6,587 nt of DNA from Glo-17 sp964549735. GTDB lineage: Bacteria > Krumholzibacteriota > Krumholzibacteriia > LZORAL124-64-63. Below the pieces are notes generated by a model, which did no database searches, was not told where the DNA came from, and saw only the letters and a list, made by a program, of their open reading frames with translations. Position 1 is the stretch's first letter. Each line of letters opens with the position of its first letter. Made by a program: the position numbers and the translations under genes. Location of the stretch: positions 1 through 6,587 of the forward strand of contig CAZJWO010000139.1 of the NCBI GenBank assembly GCA_964549735.1. Direction: 5' to 3'. Shown one piece after another: positions 1 to 6,260 of the stretch.

Positions 1-115
1 CGATCGCCAGGCCGAGCGCCGGCAGGCCGAGTACGACCAGCCGTTGCCGCCACAGGATGTTCAAGAGCAACGCCAGGTTGAACTCCTGACCGCTCGCTGG
101 CTGTTCCTGGTTCAA
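1..115 (-). CDS. N-terminus of a membrane protein, possibly Wzz-type chain-length determinant (partial)
   Basis: Only the first 38 residues are in the window; the gene continues past the left edge. A TTG at 115-113 is the likely start, because a perfect AAGGAGG lies just upstream with good spacing and no ATG occurs in this frame. The peptide begins with a polar, Gln-rich stretch (residues 2-11), then EFNLALLLNILWRQR, then a hydrophobic run (about 26-38, LVVLGLPALGLAI) that looks like a first transmembrane helix. This order (short polar tail, a segment like 'L..ILWRR', then a helix) is typical of the cytoplasmic N-terminus of Wzz/GumC-type polysaccharide co-polymerases, which set chain length in polysaccharide export. 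The family call is inference from a very short piece, and any inner-membrane protein with a short cytoplasmic tail would fit. It lies 56 nt downstream of the fumarase beta gene on the same strand, so it may be co-transcribed with it. Confidence 0.45.
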   Translation of the reverse strand, partial: MNQEQPASGQEFNLALLLNILWRQRLVVLGLPALGLAI

Positions 116-120
116 CCCGG

Positions 121-127
121 CCTCCTT
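121..127 (-). promoter_or_regulatory. Shine-Dalgarno AAGGAGG deciding a TTG start
   Basis: On the minus strand the sequence reads AAGGAGG, then CCGGG, then TTG. The frame is also open upstream of it, so this near-perfect ribosome binding site, 5 nt before the TTG, is the main argument for starting the left-edge membrane protein at 115. Confidence 0.6.
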
Positions 128-171
128 AACGTCTGGCGCGCGGCCGCGATCCTGGCCGCGCCTGCGCGCGG

Positions 172-735
172 TCAGATCAGCCTGGCGAGCGCTTCCTGCG
201 ACGATTTGAGCACCTCGGCGTGCAGCGAGCGGCCGTGCGCATCCATGGTCACCACGGCCGGAAAGCGGTCGACGCGGAACTCCCAGATCGCCTCGGGCGA
301 TCCGAACTCCTCCAGCAGGTGCACGCCCTCGACCGCGACGACGCGCTCGGCGAGCACCTGCGCGGCGCCGCCGATCGCGTGCAGATAGACCCCGCCGACC
401 TTGGCGCACGCCGCGAGGGTCTTGGGCCCCATGCCCCCCTTGCCGATGACGCCGCGGATCCTGTACTGCTCCATGAGAGGTCCCTGGTAGGGCTCCTCGC
501 GCGCGCTCGTCGTCGGGCCGGCCGCCTTGACGACCCAGCGGTCCTTCTCGCGCACCACGACCGGACCGCAGTGGTAGATGATGCTGTCGGTCAGATCCAC
601 CGGCGGCTTGCCGCCGTCGTACAGGTACTTGTGGACCGCGTCGCGCCCGGTGAAGATCAGACCCGTGATCTCGACCATATCGCCGACCTTCAGGGCGCGC
701 ATCTTCTCCTCGGTGAACGGAGCTTCGAGCAGCAT
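172..735 (-). CDS. fumB-type beta (two-subunit class I): Class I fumarate hydratase, beta subunit (C-terminal domain type)
   Basis: This 187-residue protein is the C-terminal half of the [4Fe-4S] class I fumarase (fumarate + water to L-malate, TCA cycle, cytoplasm). It may instead act on a related hydroxy-acid such as tartrate. Family landmarks are visible: GDMVEITGLIFTGRDAVHK (18-36), IYHCGPVV (about 53-60), GPTTSAR (73-79) and GKGGM (98-102). By alignment from memory to the Leishmania class I fumarase, R31, T75, R79 and K99 match its substrate-binding residues; the T75-R79-K99 spacing is identical. The start is the ATG at 735, with GGAAGG at 750-745, 9 nt before it. The frame stays open upstream to 1002, but that part overlaps the alpha gene and reads as Arg/Ser-rich shadow. 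The gene lies 25 nt after the alpha subunit stop, as expected for a two-gene enzyme. Length is usual for a stand-alone beta subunit. Fumarase rather than tartrate dehydratase is favoured by family frequency, not proven. Confidence 0.93.
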   Translation of the reverse strand: MLLEAPFTEEKMRALKVGDMVEITGLIFTGRDAVHKYLYDGGKPPVDLTDSIIYHCGPVVVREKDRWVVKAAGPTTSAREEPYQGPLMEQYRIRGVIGKGGMGPKTLAACAKVGGVYLHAIGGAAQVLAERVVAVEGVHLLEEFGSPEAIWEFRVDRFPAVVTMDAHGRSLHAEVLKSSQEALARLI

Positions 736-760
736 GGTCTGCCCCCTTCCTGAGCCGACT

Positions 761-1645
761 CTAGTAGAGCCAGCGGGTGATCTTCCCGGATTCGGACAGC
801 TGGAAGCCGTCGCGCCGGTACGCCCAGCACATGTACGAGACCGAGACGAAATAGGAGGCCGGCAGCCGGTTGCGATGGGTGATCTTACAGCCCAGCAGCG
901 TGGTCGACCCGCCGAATCCCATCGGACCGATGCCCAGCTGGTTCGCCTCGGCGACGATCTGCTTCTCCAGCTTGGCGAGGGTCGGGTTCTCGTTGGCGTC
1001 ATCGAGCGTGCGCAGGAACTCCTCCTTGCTCGCCGCGTAGCCGCTGCCGCGGTCGCCGCCGATGCAGACGCCCAGGATGCCCGGCCCGCAACCCTTGCCT
1101 TGCGCCTGCAGGACCGCGTCGAGGATGCACCTGCGCACGCCGGCGAGGTCGCGGCCGGCGCCGAGGCTGGCGTTCGGCAGGCTGTACTGGGCGCCGACGT
1201 TCTCGCACCCGCCGCCCTTGAGGATGACGCGGACGATCAAGTTGCGCGCCTTGGTCTGGTGCAGATGGAACGACGGGCTTCCCGGTCCGAGGTTGGTGCC
1301 CGAGTTCTTGCCGGTCAGCGAATCGACCGAGTTCTGGCGCAGATAGCCGATCCTGGTGGCCTCGACCACCGCGTTCTCGAAGGCCTTGCGGAAGGACCTC
1401 TCGTCGAGCCAGGCAGGCAGATCCGCGTAGCAGATGATGGTGCCGGTGTCCTGGCAGAGCGGCAGCGAATTGTCCCGCGCCATCGCGATGTTGTCCAGAA
1501 TCACGCGCAGCGCGTACTTGGCGGTCGACCCCTTCTGCTCCTTGCGCCAACCCTTCTCGATGACCCGCACGACATCGTCGGGCAGCCGCGACGAGGTGCG
1601 CCGGATCAGCTCCAGCAATTGCGCCTGCAACGTCTTGGCGGTCAT
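761..1645 (-). CDS. fumA-type alpha (two-subunit class I): Class I fumarate hydratase, alpha subunit ([4Fe-4S] cluster domain)
   Basis: This 294-residue protein is the iron-sulfur half of the oxygen-sensitive class I fumarase/tartrate dehydratase family. It pairs with the beta subunit encoded next to it to interconvert fumarate and L-malate. The three expected cluster cysteines are visible: C64 in LPLCQDTGT, C186 in GKGCGPGILG and C253 in LLGCKITH. Other family blocks are R103 in IGYLRQNSVDS (matching a substrate arginine), TGKNSGTNLGPG (111-122), ILKGGGCENVGAQ (141-153) and GIGPMGFGGSTT (238-249). The last segment, through SYMCWAYRRD (270-279), also matches the family. The ATG at 1645 has AAGGAG 5 nt upstream (1656-1651). 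Length is normal and no key residue is missing. A strong promoter candidate lies about 66-94 nt upstream. The class II (fumC) fold is excluded by these motifs; strict substrate choice (fumarate or tartrate) cannot be read from sequence. Confidence 0.95.
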   Translation of the reverse strand: MTAKTLQAQLLELIRRTSSRLPDDVVRVIEKGWRKEQKGSTAKYALRVILDNIAMARDNSLPLCQDTGTIICYADLPAWLDERSFRKAFENAVVEATRIGYLRQNSVDSLTGKNSGTNLGPGSPSFHLHQTKARNLIVRVILKGGGCENVGAQYSLPNASLGAGRDLAGVRRCILDAVLQAQGKGCGPGILGVCIGGDRGSGYAASKEEFLRTLDDANENPTLAKLEKQIVAEANQLGIGPMGFGGSTTLLGCKITHRNRLPASYFVSVSYMCWAYRRDGFQLSESGKITRWLY

Positions 1646-1710
1646 GGTCGCTCCTTGGCGGGATGGATGGTGGCGCCGTCGCGCGCGGCGGCGCGGCGGT
1701 CCTGCCGGCG

Positions 1711-1739
1711 ATGGTACGCGCCCCGGCTGCCGCGGTCAA
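1711..1739 (-). promoter_or_regulatory. Candidate sigma70-type promoter for the fumarase operon
   Basis: Reading the minus strand, TTGACC (1739-1734) is followed after exactly 17 nt by TACCAT (1716-1711). That is 5/6 and 4/6 matches to the -35 and -10 consensus. Transcription would start near 1704 and give a leader of about 60 nt before the alpha subunit ATG at 1645. It lies in the only non-coding stretch upstream of the operon. This is a sequence match only, with no experimental support. Confidence 0.5.
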
Positions 1740-1771
1740 ACCCGATGTTGGGCGGCGCGGCGGCGGCGGTG

Positions 1772-1800
1772 TTGCCAGGCTCCGACGGCGCTGCTAGTCT
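1772..1800 (+). promoter_or_regulatory. Candidate extended -10 promoter for the dehydrogenase/PD40 pair
   Basis: TTGCCA (1772-1777) is followed after 17 nt by TAGTCT (1795-1800), and the -10 is preceded by TGC (1792-1794), an extended -10 element. Matches are 5/6 at -35 and 3/6 at -10, the latter helped by the TGn. Expected start of transcription is near 1807, about 40 nt before the GTG start at 1849. Its -35 lies 32 bp from the -35 of the divergent fumarase promoter. Confidence 0.45.
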
Positions 1801-1835
1801 GGCGTACAGCGCGCCGCGGGACCGGACCATTCGTC

Positions 1836-1841
1836 GAGGAG
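1836..1841 (+). promoter_or_regulatory. Ribosome binding site GAGGAG for a GTG start
   Basis: GAGGAG ends 7 nt before the GTG at 1849. It supports GTG as start codon, since the Rossmann fold begins immediately (residues 2-12) and leaves no room for a later start. Confidence 0.7.
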
Positions 1842-1848
1842 ACGCCTC

Positions 1849-3075
1849 GTGCACTATCTGCTCTTGGGTGCCGGCATGCAAGGCACCGCCATCGCCTGGG
1901 ACCTGCTGCGCCATGCCGAAGGCACGCGGGCCGTGACCGTCGTCGACCGCGACCCCGCCGCGCTGGACCGGCTGGGCGCGCGCCTGCAGGGCGATCCGCG
2001 TCTGGCGCTGCGAACGGCCGACGTCGAGGACGCGGCCGCGCTGTCCCCCTTGCTGGCGGCGGCCGACGTCGCGATCAGCGCCGTGAACTACTGGCTGAAC
2101 GACGAGCTGACCGGCCTGGCGATCGCCAACCACGCGCATTTCCTCGACCTGGGCGGCAACAACGAGATCGTCGCCCGCCAGTTCGCCCGCCACGAGCAGG
2201 CGCGCGAGGCGGGCGTCACCGTGGTGCCCGATACGGGCCTGGCGCCGGGCCTGGCCGGCATCCTGGGCTGGCATCTCGCGCTGGCGCTCGATCCGTGCGA
2301 GGCGGTCCGGTTGCGCGTCGGCGGCCTGCCGCTGGATCCGCGGCCGCCGCTGAACTATCAGCTCGTGTTCTCGGTGCACGGGCTGATCAACGAGTACATC
2401 GAGGACTGCCTCGTCATCCGCGATGGGGAGATCCGCACGGTGCCCGGGCTCTCGGAGCTGGAGACGCTCGTCTTCCCGCCGCCGTTCGGCGAACTCGAGG
2501 CGTTCCAGACCAGCGGGGGCACCTCGACCCTGCCGCGCTCGCTGCGCGGCCGCGTGCGCAGCCTCGACTACAAGACCATCCGCTACCGCGGCCATTGCGA
2601 ACAGATCCGCCTGCTGCGCGATCTGGGCCTGACCGGCAGCGAACCCGTCGAGGTGGACGGCGCCTGGGTGGCGCCGCGCAACCTGCTCGCGCGGCGGCTC
2701 GAAGCCGTCGTACCGCGCGAGGGCGACGATGTCGTGTTGCTGCTGGCCGAAGCCGAAGGGTTCGCGCCGCCGGCGACCGGATCGCCGGACGCCCCGCCGA
2801 CGGCCCGGCGCCTGTCGATCCGCATCATCGATCGCAACGACAAGGCGACCGGCCTGTCGGCCATGACCCGGATGACGGGATTCCCCGCGGCGATCATCGC
2901 CCGCCTGCTCGCCAGCGGCGAGATCGCCGCGCCCGGCGCGGTCCCCCAGGAGACGATCATCCCGGCCGAGCTGATGCTCGCCGAACTCGCGCGCCGCGGC
3001 GTGCGCATCGAGCGCTGGCAGAGCGATCCGGCGCGTCCCAACCCCGGCCCCAGCGGCCATCGCGAAGGAGAGTAG
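1849..3075 (+). CDS. Saccharopine dehydrogenase family oxidoreductase, lysine 6-dehydrogenase-like
   Basis: This 408-residue cytoplasmic protein has an N-terminal Rossmann fold with the dinucleotide motif GAGMQG (7-12). An acidic residue, D33 in TVVDRD, sits where strand two should end, which suggests NAD rather than NADP. The middle carries blocks typical of the saccharopine dehydrogenase/lysine 6-dehydrogenase group: ISAVNYWLN (76-84), FLDLGGNNEIV (98-108), VPDTGLAPGLAG (126-137), QLVFSVHGLINEYIED (171-186) and TSGGTSTLP (221-229). A conserved C-terminal segment, GLSAMTRMTGFPAAIIARLL (335-354), is also present. Characterised lysine 6-dehydrogenases of similar length oxidatively deaminate the epsilon-amino group of L-lysine to allysine, so a role in lysine breakdown or in a related amino-acid pathway is plausible. 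The exact substrate is inference. It starts with GTG behind GAGGAG and is the first gene after a promoter candidate. An exported PD40 propeller gene follows 9 nt downstream, an odd partner for a metabolic enzyme. No lysine-pathway gene is visible nearby to confirm substrate. Confidence 0.85.
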   Translation: MHYLLLGAGMQGTAIAWDLLRHAEGTRAVTVVDRDPAALDRLGARLQGDPRLALRTADVEDAAALSPLLAAADVAISAVNYWLNDELTGLAIANHAHFLDLGGNNEIVARQFARHEQAREAGVTVVPDTGLAPGLAGILGWHLALALDPCEAVRLRVGGLPLDPRPPLNYQLVFSVHGLINEYIEDCLVIRDGEIRTVPGLSELETLVFPPPFGELEAFQTSGGTSTLPRSLRGRVRSLDYKTIRYRGHCEQIRLLRDLGLTGSEPVEVDGAWVAPRNLLARRLEAVVPREGDDVVLLLAEAEGFAPPATGSPDAPPTARRLSIRIIDRNDKATGLSAMTRMTGFPAAIIARLLASGEIAAPGAVPQETIIPAELMLAELARRGVRIERWQSDPARPNPGPSGHREGE

Positions 3076-3084
3076 GCGGCGATC

Positions 3085-4182
3085 ATGCGTTACCCATGGC
3101 ACGTTTTCCTGTTCTGCGGGCTGCTCGGCGCCCCGTTCGGCGCCGCGACAAGCGGCGCGGCGTCTCTCGCGGCCGACCAGGCGGCCGGCGATCAGCGCGC
3201 CGTACCGCGCGCCGTGGCGCCGCATCCCCAGGAAGTGCGCTTCAAGTCGCTGACCATGCTGACCGACGGCTATGAGAACGCCGAGGCGTACTTCAGCCGC
3301 GACGGGCGGTATCTGGTCTATCAGAGCAATCAGCCGCCCTTCGGCTGCGATCAGATCTACGTCATGCCCGCCGCGGGCGGCGAATCGGTGCTCGTCTCGA
3401 CCGGCCTGGGCCGCACGACGTGCGGCTACTTCGCGGGGCCGGACGACCGCTACATCATCTACGCCTCGACCCATCTCGTCTCCGAAGACTGTCCGCCCCC
3501 GCCGGACATGAGCGAGGGCTACGTGTGGCCGCTGCACGCCTACGACATCGTGCGGCTCGATACGCGGACCGGCGAGCTGAAGGTCCTGACCGACAACCCG
3601 GCGTACGACGCCGAGCCGACGGTCTCGCCGGACGGCATGACGATCGTCTTCACGTCGCTGCGCGACGGCGATCTGGACATCTACACCATGGACCTCGACG
3701 GCGGCTCGGTCCGCCGCTTGACCCACGCCGCCGGCTACGACGGCGGCCCGTTCTTCAGCCCCGACGGCCGCCTGATCGTCTACCGCGCGTCGCGTCCCGA
3801 GGGCGAGGCCCTGACCGCCTACCAGGACCTGCTGGCCCGCGACAAGGTCCGCCCGGGGCACCTCGAGATCCACGTCATGAACGCCGACGGCACGGACCAG
3901 CGCCGGATCACCGATCTCGGCTGCGCGTCGTTCGCCCCCTTCTTCCATCCCTCCGGCCAGAAGATCATCTTCAGCTCGAACTATCCCGTGCCGCGCGGCC
4001 GCGAGTTCGATCTCTGGCTGGTCAACCTCGATGGAACCGGGCTGGAGCAGGTGACGTTCACCAAGGAGTTCGACGGGTTCCCGATGTTCAGCCCCGACGG
4101 CACGCGGCTGGCGTTCGCCTCGAACCGGCACAATCGCGTGCCGGGCGAGACGAACATCTTCGTGGCCGAGTGGATCGACTAG
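3085..4182 (+). CDS. Exported PD40 (TolB-like) beta-propeller protein
   Basis: This 365-residue protein belongs to a conserved but uncharacterised family of secreted six-repeat propellers; I recognise it by its near-family sequence from memory. A signal peptide is likely: short basic start, hydrophobic core about 7-21, small residues before a probable cut near 25-30. Six PD40 repeats follow, each with an F/V-SPDG-like turn: SRDGRYLVYQSN (71-82), GPDDRYIIYAS (118-128), VSPDGMTIVFTS (180-191), FSPDGRLIVYRAS (224-236), FHPSGQKIIFSSN (287-299) and FSPDGTRLAFASNR (335-348). Characteristic blocks are the ASTH...CPPPPDMSEGYVW loop (127-149), ARDKVRPGHLEIHVMNADGT (251-270) and the ending GETNIFVAEWID. 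It probably acts in the periplasm or on the surface by binding a protein or glycan; no catalytic residues are evident. Cysteines 88, 113, 136 and 280 could form disulfides. It is 9 nt after the dehydrogenase stop. AAGGAG lies 14 nt from the ATG, a long spacing, so translational coupling is likely. It is too short for TolB and no tol-pal genes are nearby. Confidence 0.88.
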   Translation: MRYPWHVFLFCGLLGAPFGAATSGAASLAADQAAGDQRAVPRAVAPHPQEVRFKSLTMLTDGYENAEAYFSRDGRYLVYQSNQPPFGCDQIYVMPAAGGESVLVSTGLGRTTCGYFAGPDDRYIIYASTHLVSEDCPPPPDMSEGYVWPLHAYDIVRLDTRTGELKVLTDNPAYDAEPTVSPDGMTIVFTSLRDGDLDIYTMDLDGGSVRRLTHAAGYDGGPFFSPDGRLIVYRASRPEGEALTAYQDLLARDKVRPGHLEIHVMNADGTDQRRITDLGCASFAPFFHPSGQKIIFSSNYPVPRGREFDLWLVNLDGTGLEQVTFTKEFDGFPMFSPDGTRLAFASNRHNRVPGETNIFVAEWID

Positions 4183-4201
4183 CTGGCGGCGGCGGGCCGC
4201 C

Positions 4202-4231
4202 TTGACGTTTCGCGAGGCTCAAGACTATCGT
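4202..4231 (+). promoter_or_regulatory. Candidate sigma70-type promoter for the cysteine-rich protein/efflux operon
   Basis: TTGACG (4202-4207) and TATCGT (4226-4231) are separated by 18 nt, with 5/6 and 4/6 consensus matches. It begins 20 nt after the PD40 stop, and transcription would start near 4238, giving a leader of about 57 nt before the ATG at 4295. It suggests that the efflux genes form a separate transcription unit. No operator palindrome for a known metal regulator is obvious around it. Confidence 0.45.
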
Positions 4232-4279
4232 TGCGCTGGACGATGACGAGGGCGGAACCGGGCCGCGGCCCGGATCAGT

Positions 4280-4285
4280 AGGAGG
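4280..4285 (+). promoter_or_regulatory. Ribosome binding site AGGAGG
   Basis: AGGAGG lies 9 nt before the ATG at 4295. It is the best argument that the small cysteine-rich reading frame is a real gene and that this ATG is its start. Confidence 0.65.
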
Positions 4286-4294
4286 CGGAGGGTC

Positions 4295-4771
4295 ATGCGT
4301 GCGCTTCGTGCGCGAGCAAGCGCGAAGTGGATCTGGCCGGTTGCCGCGGCGCTCTGCCTGAGCGCGGTGGCGGGCGGCCAGAACGTCGCGCTCTGCATAT
4401 CGGCCGACGGCCATCTCGACCTCAAGCACCTCGCGCAGTCCTGCCACTCCTGCCCCCCGTCCGGCTGCGGCGGCGAGGCGGCGCCCCACGCGCCGTTCGC
4501 GCCGGCCGCGCCCGCCGCGCCCGACCTGCCGCTGGCGGATCGCTGCTGCCTGGACATCCCCCTGGGCTTCGACCTCGTCGGCTGGCTGCCGGCGCCGCAG
4601 ACCGAAGCCGGCCCCGACCGCGTGAAGACCTCCCGGCTGACACCCGTCGCGCTGCCCCCGTTGCGGCCGCAGCCGCCTTCGCCACGCAACAGCGGCCCGC
4701 CTCTCGCGCAACGACCAGCGGCCGCATCCGTCGCGTTCGCTTGCCTCGCCTGCACAGTCCTGCTGCTGTGA
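4295..4771 (+). CDS. Small secreted Cys/Pro-rich protein at the head of an efflux operon, function unknown
   Basis: I cannot name this 158-residue protein. It has a plausible Sec signal peptide: basic start (R2, R5, R7, K11) and hydrophobic core 12-26 with AVAGG near the cut. After it comes VALCISADGHLDLK (31-44), then a cluster C50-H-S-C53-x4-C58, an Ala/Pro linker (61-79) and CCLDIPLG (84-91). A proline-rich region (99-142) leads to a hydrophobic end, SVAFACLACTVLLL. Nine cysteines (21, 34, 50, 53, 58, 84, 85, 150, 153) plus H40, H45, H51 make metal binding or disulfides possible. From memory, small exported proteins with 'LC.G.DGH..E' and 'C.DIPL' motifs occur beside metal or drug efflux genes, but I know of no defined function. 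A strong ribosome site and a promoter candidate precede it. The TolC-family gene follows 139 nt later, so a shared transcript is likely. The overlapping +1 frame at 4327-4791 is Arg/Pro-rich shadow. Confidence 0.7.
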   Translation: MRALRARASAKWIWPVAAALCLSAVAGGQNVALCISADGHLDLKHLAQSCHSCPPSGCGGEAAPHAPFAPAAPAAPDLPLADRCCLDIPLGFDLVGWLPAPQTEAGPDRVKTSRLTPVALPPLRPQPPSPRNSGPPLAQRPAAASVAFACLACTVLLL

Positions 4772-4910
4772 TCCGAATCATTTCGATGTGAGCGGTCGCC
4801 GCCTGCGCGGCGGCATCGCCTGCACGACGCGCCTGGCGCGGCGCGGAGCAGAAGCCCGACCGCCGCCAAGCGAAGTGATCGGATCGCGGAGACAGGACTG
4901 TGCGCGGATC

Positions 4911-6260
4911 ATGAAACGACATCGCAGCACGCCGGGCATCCTGCTCGGATTGGTGGCCGTCGCCGGCAGTCTGCTCGGCTGCACGGCGACCGGCCCCTTG
5001 CCGCCCGAGACCGGCGCGGCGCCGGCCGTCGCGCCGGCGCCGCCGGACGGTCCGTTGACGGTCGACGCCGCGGTCGCGCTCGCCCTGCGGCACGATCCCG
5101 AGCTGCGGGCGGCCCGCCATCGCGTCTCGGCCGCCGCCTGGCAGAGGATCCAGGCCTCGCTGCCGTCCAACCCGACGCTCGCCGGCTCGCTCGACCCGAC
5201 CGAATGGGTGGCGCGCCTGGCGGTCGGCGTCGCGGATCTGCTCGATCTCGGCGGCCGCCGGCGGGCCGCGGTCCGCTCTGGACAGTCGCGCGAGGAGCAG
5301 GCCGTGCTGGCCGTGCTGCAGCGCGAGCGCGCGGTGGTGCGGGCGGTGCGGTCGGACGTCGCCGAGGTCTGGGCGCGCGAGAGGCAGGTGCGGATCCTCA
5401 CGGAGCACGTCGCGCTGATGGACGAGATCCTGGCGATCGCGCGCCAGCAGCGCGCGCTCGGCGAACTGTCGGCGCGCGACGTGCTGCGCCTGGAGCGCGA
5501 GCGCGCGACGGCGGCGATGGAGCGCAGCGACCACGCCCTGTGGCTGCAGCAGGCCGCCGCGCGCCTCGCCCGCTGGCTGGGCCGGCCGGTCGCGCAACGT
5601 GACGCGCTCGCGCCGCCTGACGATCTCGACTTCGCGCTCGCCGGCGACCGCCTGGCGCCGGAAGCGATCGACCTCGGCCTCGTGCGGCGCCCCGAGCTGG
5701 CAGCCATCGCCGCCAGGGCGCGCGAGCAGCAGGCGCAGCTCGCGGTGGCGCGCGTGGCCTGGCTCGCCGATCTCGAGGCCGGCCCTTACCTCAAACGGGG
5801 CGACGGCCCCGTGGTCGGCGGCGGCCACCTCGCGGTGACGCTGCCGCTCTTCGACCGCGGCCAGGCGCAGAGCGCGGCGCGCACCAGCGAACTGGCGGCG
5901 CTCGCCGACGAGATGCTGGCCATGCAAGCGGCGATCCTGCTGGAGATCCACGAGGCGGCGCTGCGCCTGCGCCACGCGCAGCAGCGGGCGCGCATCGAGC
6001 GACCGGCCGCGCGCCTCCTCGCGACGAGCGACCACAACCTGGTTCGCGCGGCCCGGCAGCTGGGCGCCGCCAGCGAGGTCGACGAGCGCCTGGCGCGGCT
6101 CGCGGTGCTCGAGGCCGACCTCGCCGCCGAGGCGGCGCGCCTCGATGAACTGCGGGCGCAGGCGGACCTCGCCGCCGCCCTGGGCGATCGTGGCGAAGCG
6201 AATGGCGGCGCGGCGCAACGCGCGCCGCGGAACGAAAGCGACGACCATGGCGAAGATTGA
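4911..6260 (+). CDS. TolC-family outer-membrane efflux lipoprotein
   Basis: This 449-residue protein is the outer-membrane channel part of a tripartite exporter. It starts with a lipoprotein signal: MKRHRS, hydrophobic 9-22, lipobox LLGC with C24 as the lipidated residue and T25 after it, consistent with outer-membrane sorting. An Ala/Pro linker (25-48) precedes the TolC fold, which shows the usual internal duplication. Repeat one spans about 49-240, with LTVDAAVALALRHDPELRAA at 49-68, LPSNPTL at 84-90 and GELSARDVLRLE at 184-195. Repeat two spans about 250-425, with AIDLGLVRRPELAAI at 252-266, the strand-turn VTLPLFDRGQAQ at 309-320 and long alpha-helical coils after it. Most of the rest is helical heptad-like sequence. 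The ATG at 4911 was chosen over an upstream in-frame ATG at 4788, because only the later start gives a lipoprotein signal and the first 41 residues look non-coding; its ribosome site (AGGA, 13 nt away) is weak. The overlap with the adaptor gene indicates coupling. The CzcC-like and drug-efflux subtypes cannot be separated here. Confidence 0.9.
   Translation: MKRHRSTPGILLGLVAVAGSLLGCTATGPLPPETGAAPAVAPAPPDGPLTVDAAVALALRHDPELRAARHRVSAAAWQRIQASLPSNPTLAGSLDPTEWVARLAVGVADLLDLGGRRRAAVRSGQSREEQAVLAVLQRERAVVRAVRSDVAEVWARERQVRILTEHVALMDEILAIARQQRALGELSARDVLRLERERATAAMERSDHALWLQQAAARLARWLGRPVAQRDALAPPDDLDFALAGDRLAPEAIDLGLVRRPELAAIAARAREQQAQLAVARVAWLADLEAGPYLKRGDGPVVGGGHLAVTLPLFDRGQAQSAARTSELAALADEMLAMQAAILLEIHEAALRLRHAQQRARIERPAARLLATSDHNLVRAARQLGAASEVDERLARLAVLEADLAAEAARLDELRAQADLAAALGDRGEANGGAAQRAPRNESDDHGED

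Noticed and set aside
736..1002. N-terminal extension of the fumarase beta reading frame
   Set aside because: It overlaps the alpha subunit coding region and is Arg/Ser/Pro-rich. The ATG at 735 has a good ribosome site and gives the normal family length.
578..1936. Plus-strand open frame of 452 codons across the fumarase genes and into the next gene
   Set aside because: It is antisense to two well-conserved enzyme subunits and crosses the divergent promoter region. Its translation has no recognisable motif.
1642..4131. Very long minus-strand open frame (829 codons) antisense to the dehydrogenase and PD40 genes
   Set aside because: Its translation is Arg/Ala/Gly-rich without recognisable domains. 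The plus-strand frames carry clear family motifs throughout. In high-GC DNA the antisense frame in register with strong GC third positions is often open.
4185..4201. GC-rich hairpin (GGCGGC at 4185-4190, GCCGCC at 4196-4201) after the PD40 gene as a terminator
   Set aside because: The stem is only 6 bp and no run of T follows; only TTGACGTTT comes after it. In such GC-rich DNA stems like this are common by chance. A weak terminator is possible but not supported.
4798..4815. Hairpin GCCGCC-TGCGC-GGCGGC between the cysteine-rich gene and the TolC-family gene
   Set aside because: There is no T-tract after it, so it is not a convincing intrinsic terminator. It may be chance in GC-rich sequence.
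4770..4885. 7-bp inverted repeat GATCCGA (4770-4776) and TCGGATC (4879-4885) flanking the gap before the TolC-family gene
   Set aside because: Too short and too far apart to be meaningful. There is no transposase or target-site duplication, so it is not an insertion-sequence end.
4788..4910. N-terminal extension of the TolC-family reading frame from an ATG at 4788
   Set aside because: It would bury the lipoprotein signal behind 41 basic, low-complexity residues. Starting at 4911 gives an immediate signal peptide and lipobox.
5010..5056. Repetitive GCGCCGGC-rich stretch in the TolC-family gene
   Set aside because: It encodes the Ala/Pro linker after the lipidated cysteine, and its repetition follows from alanine and proline codons in high-GC DNA.
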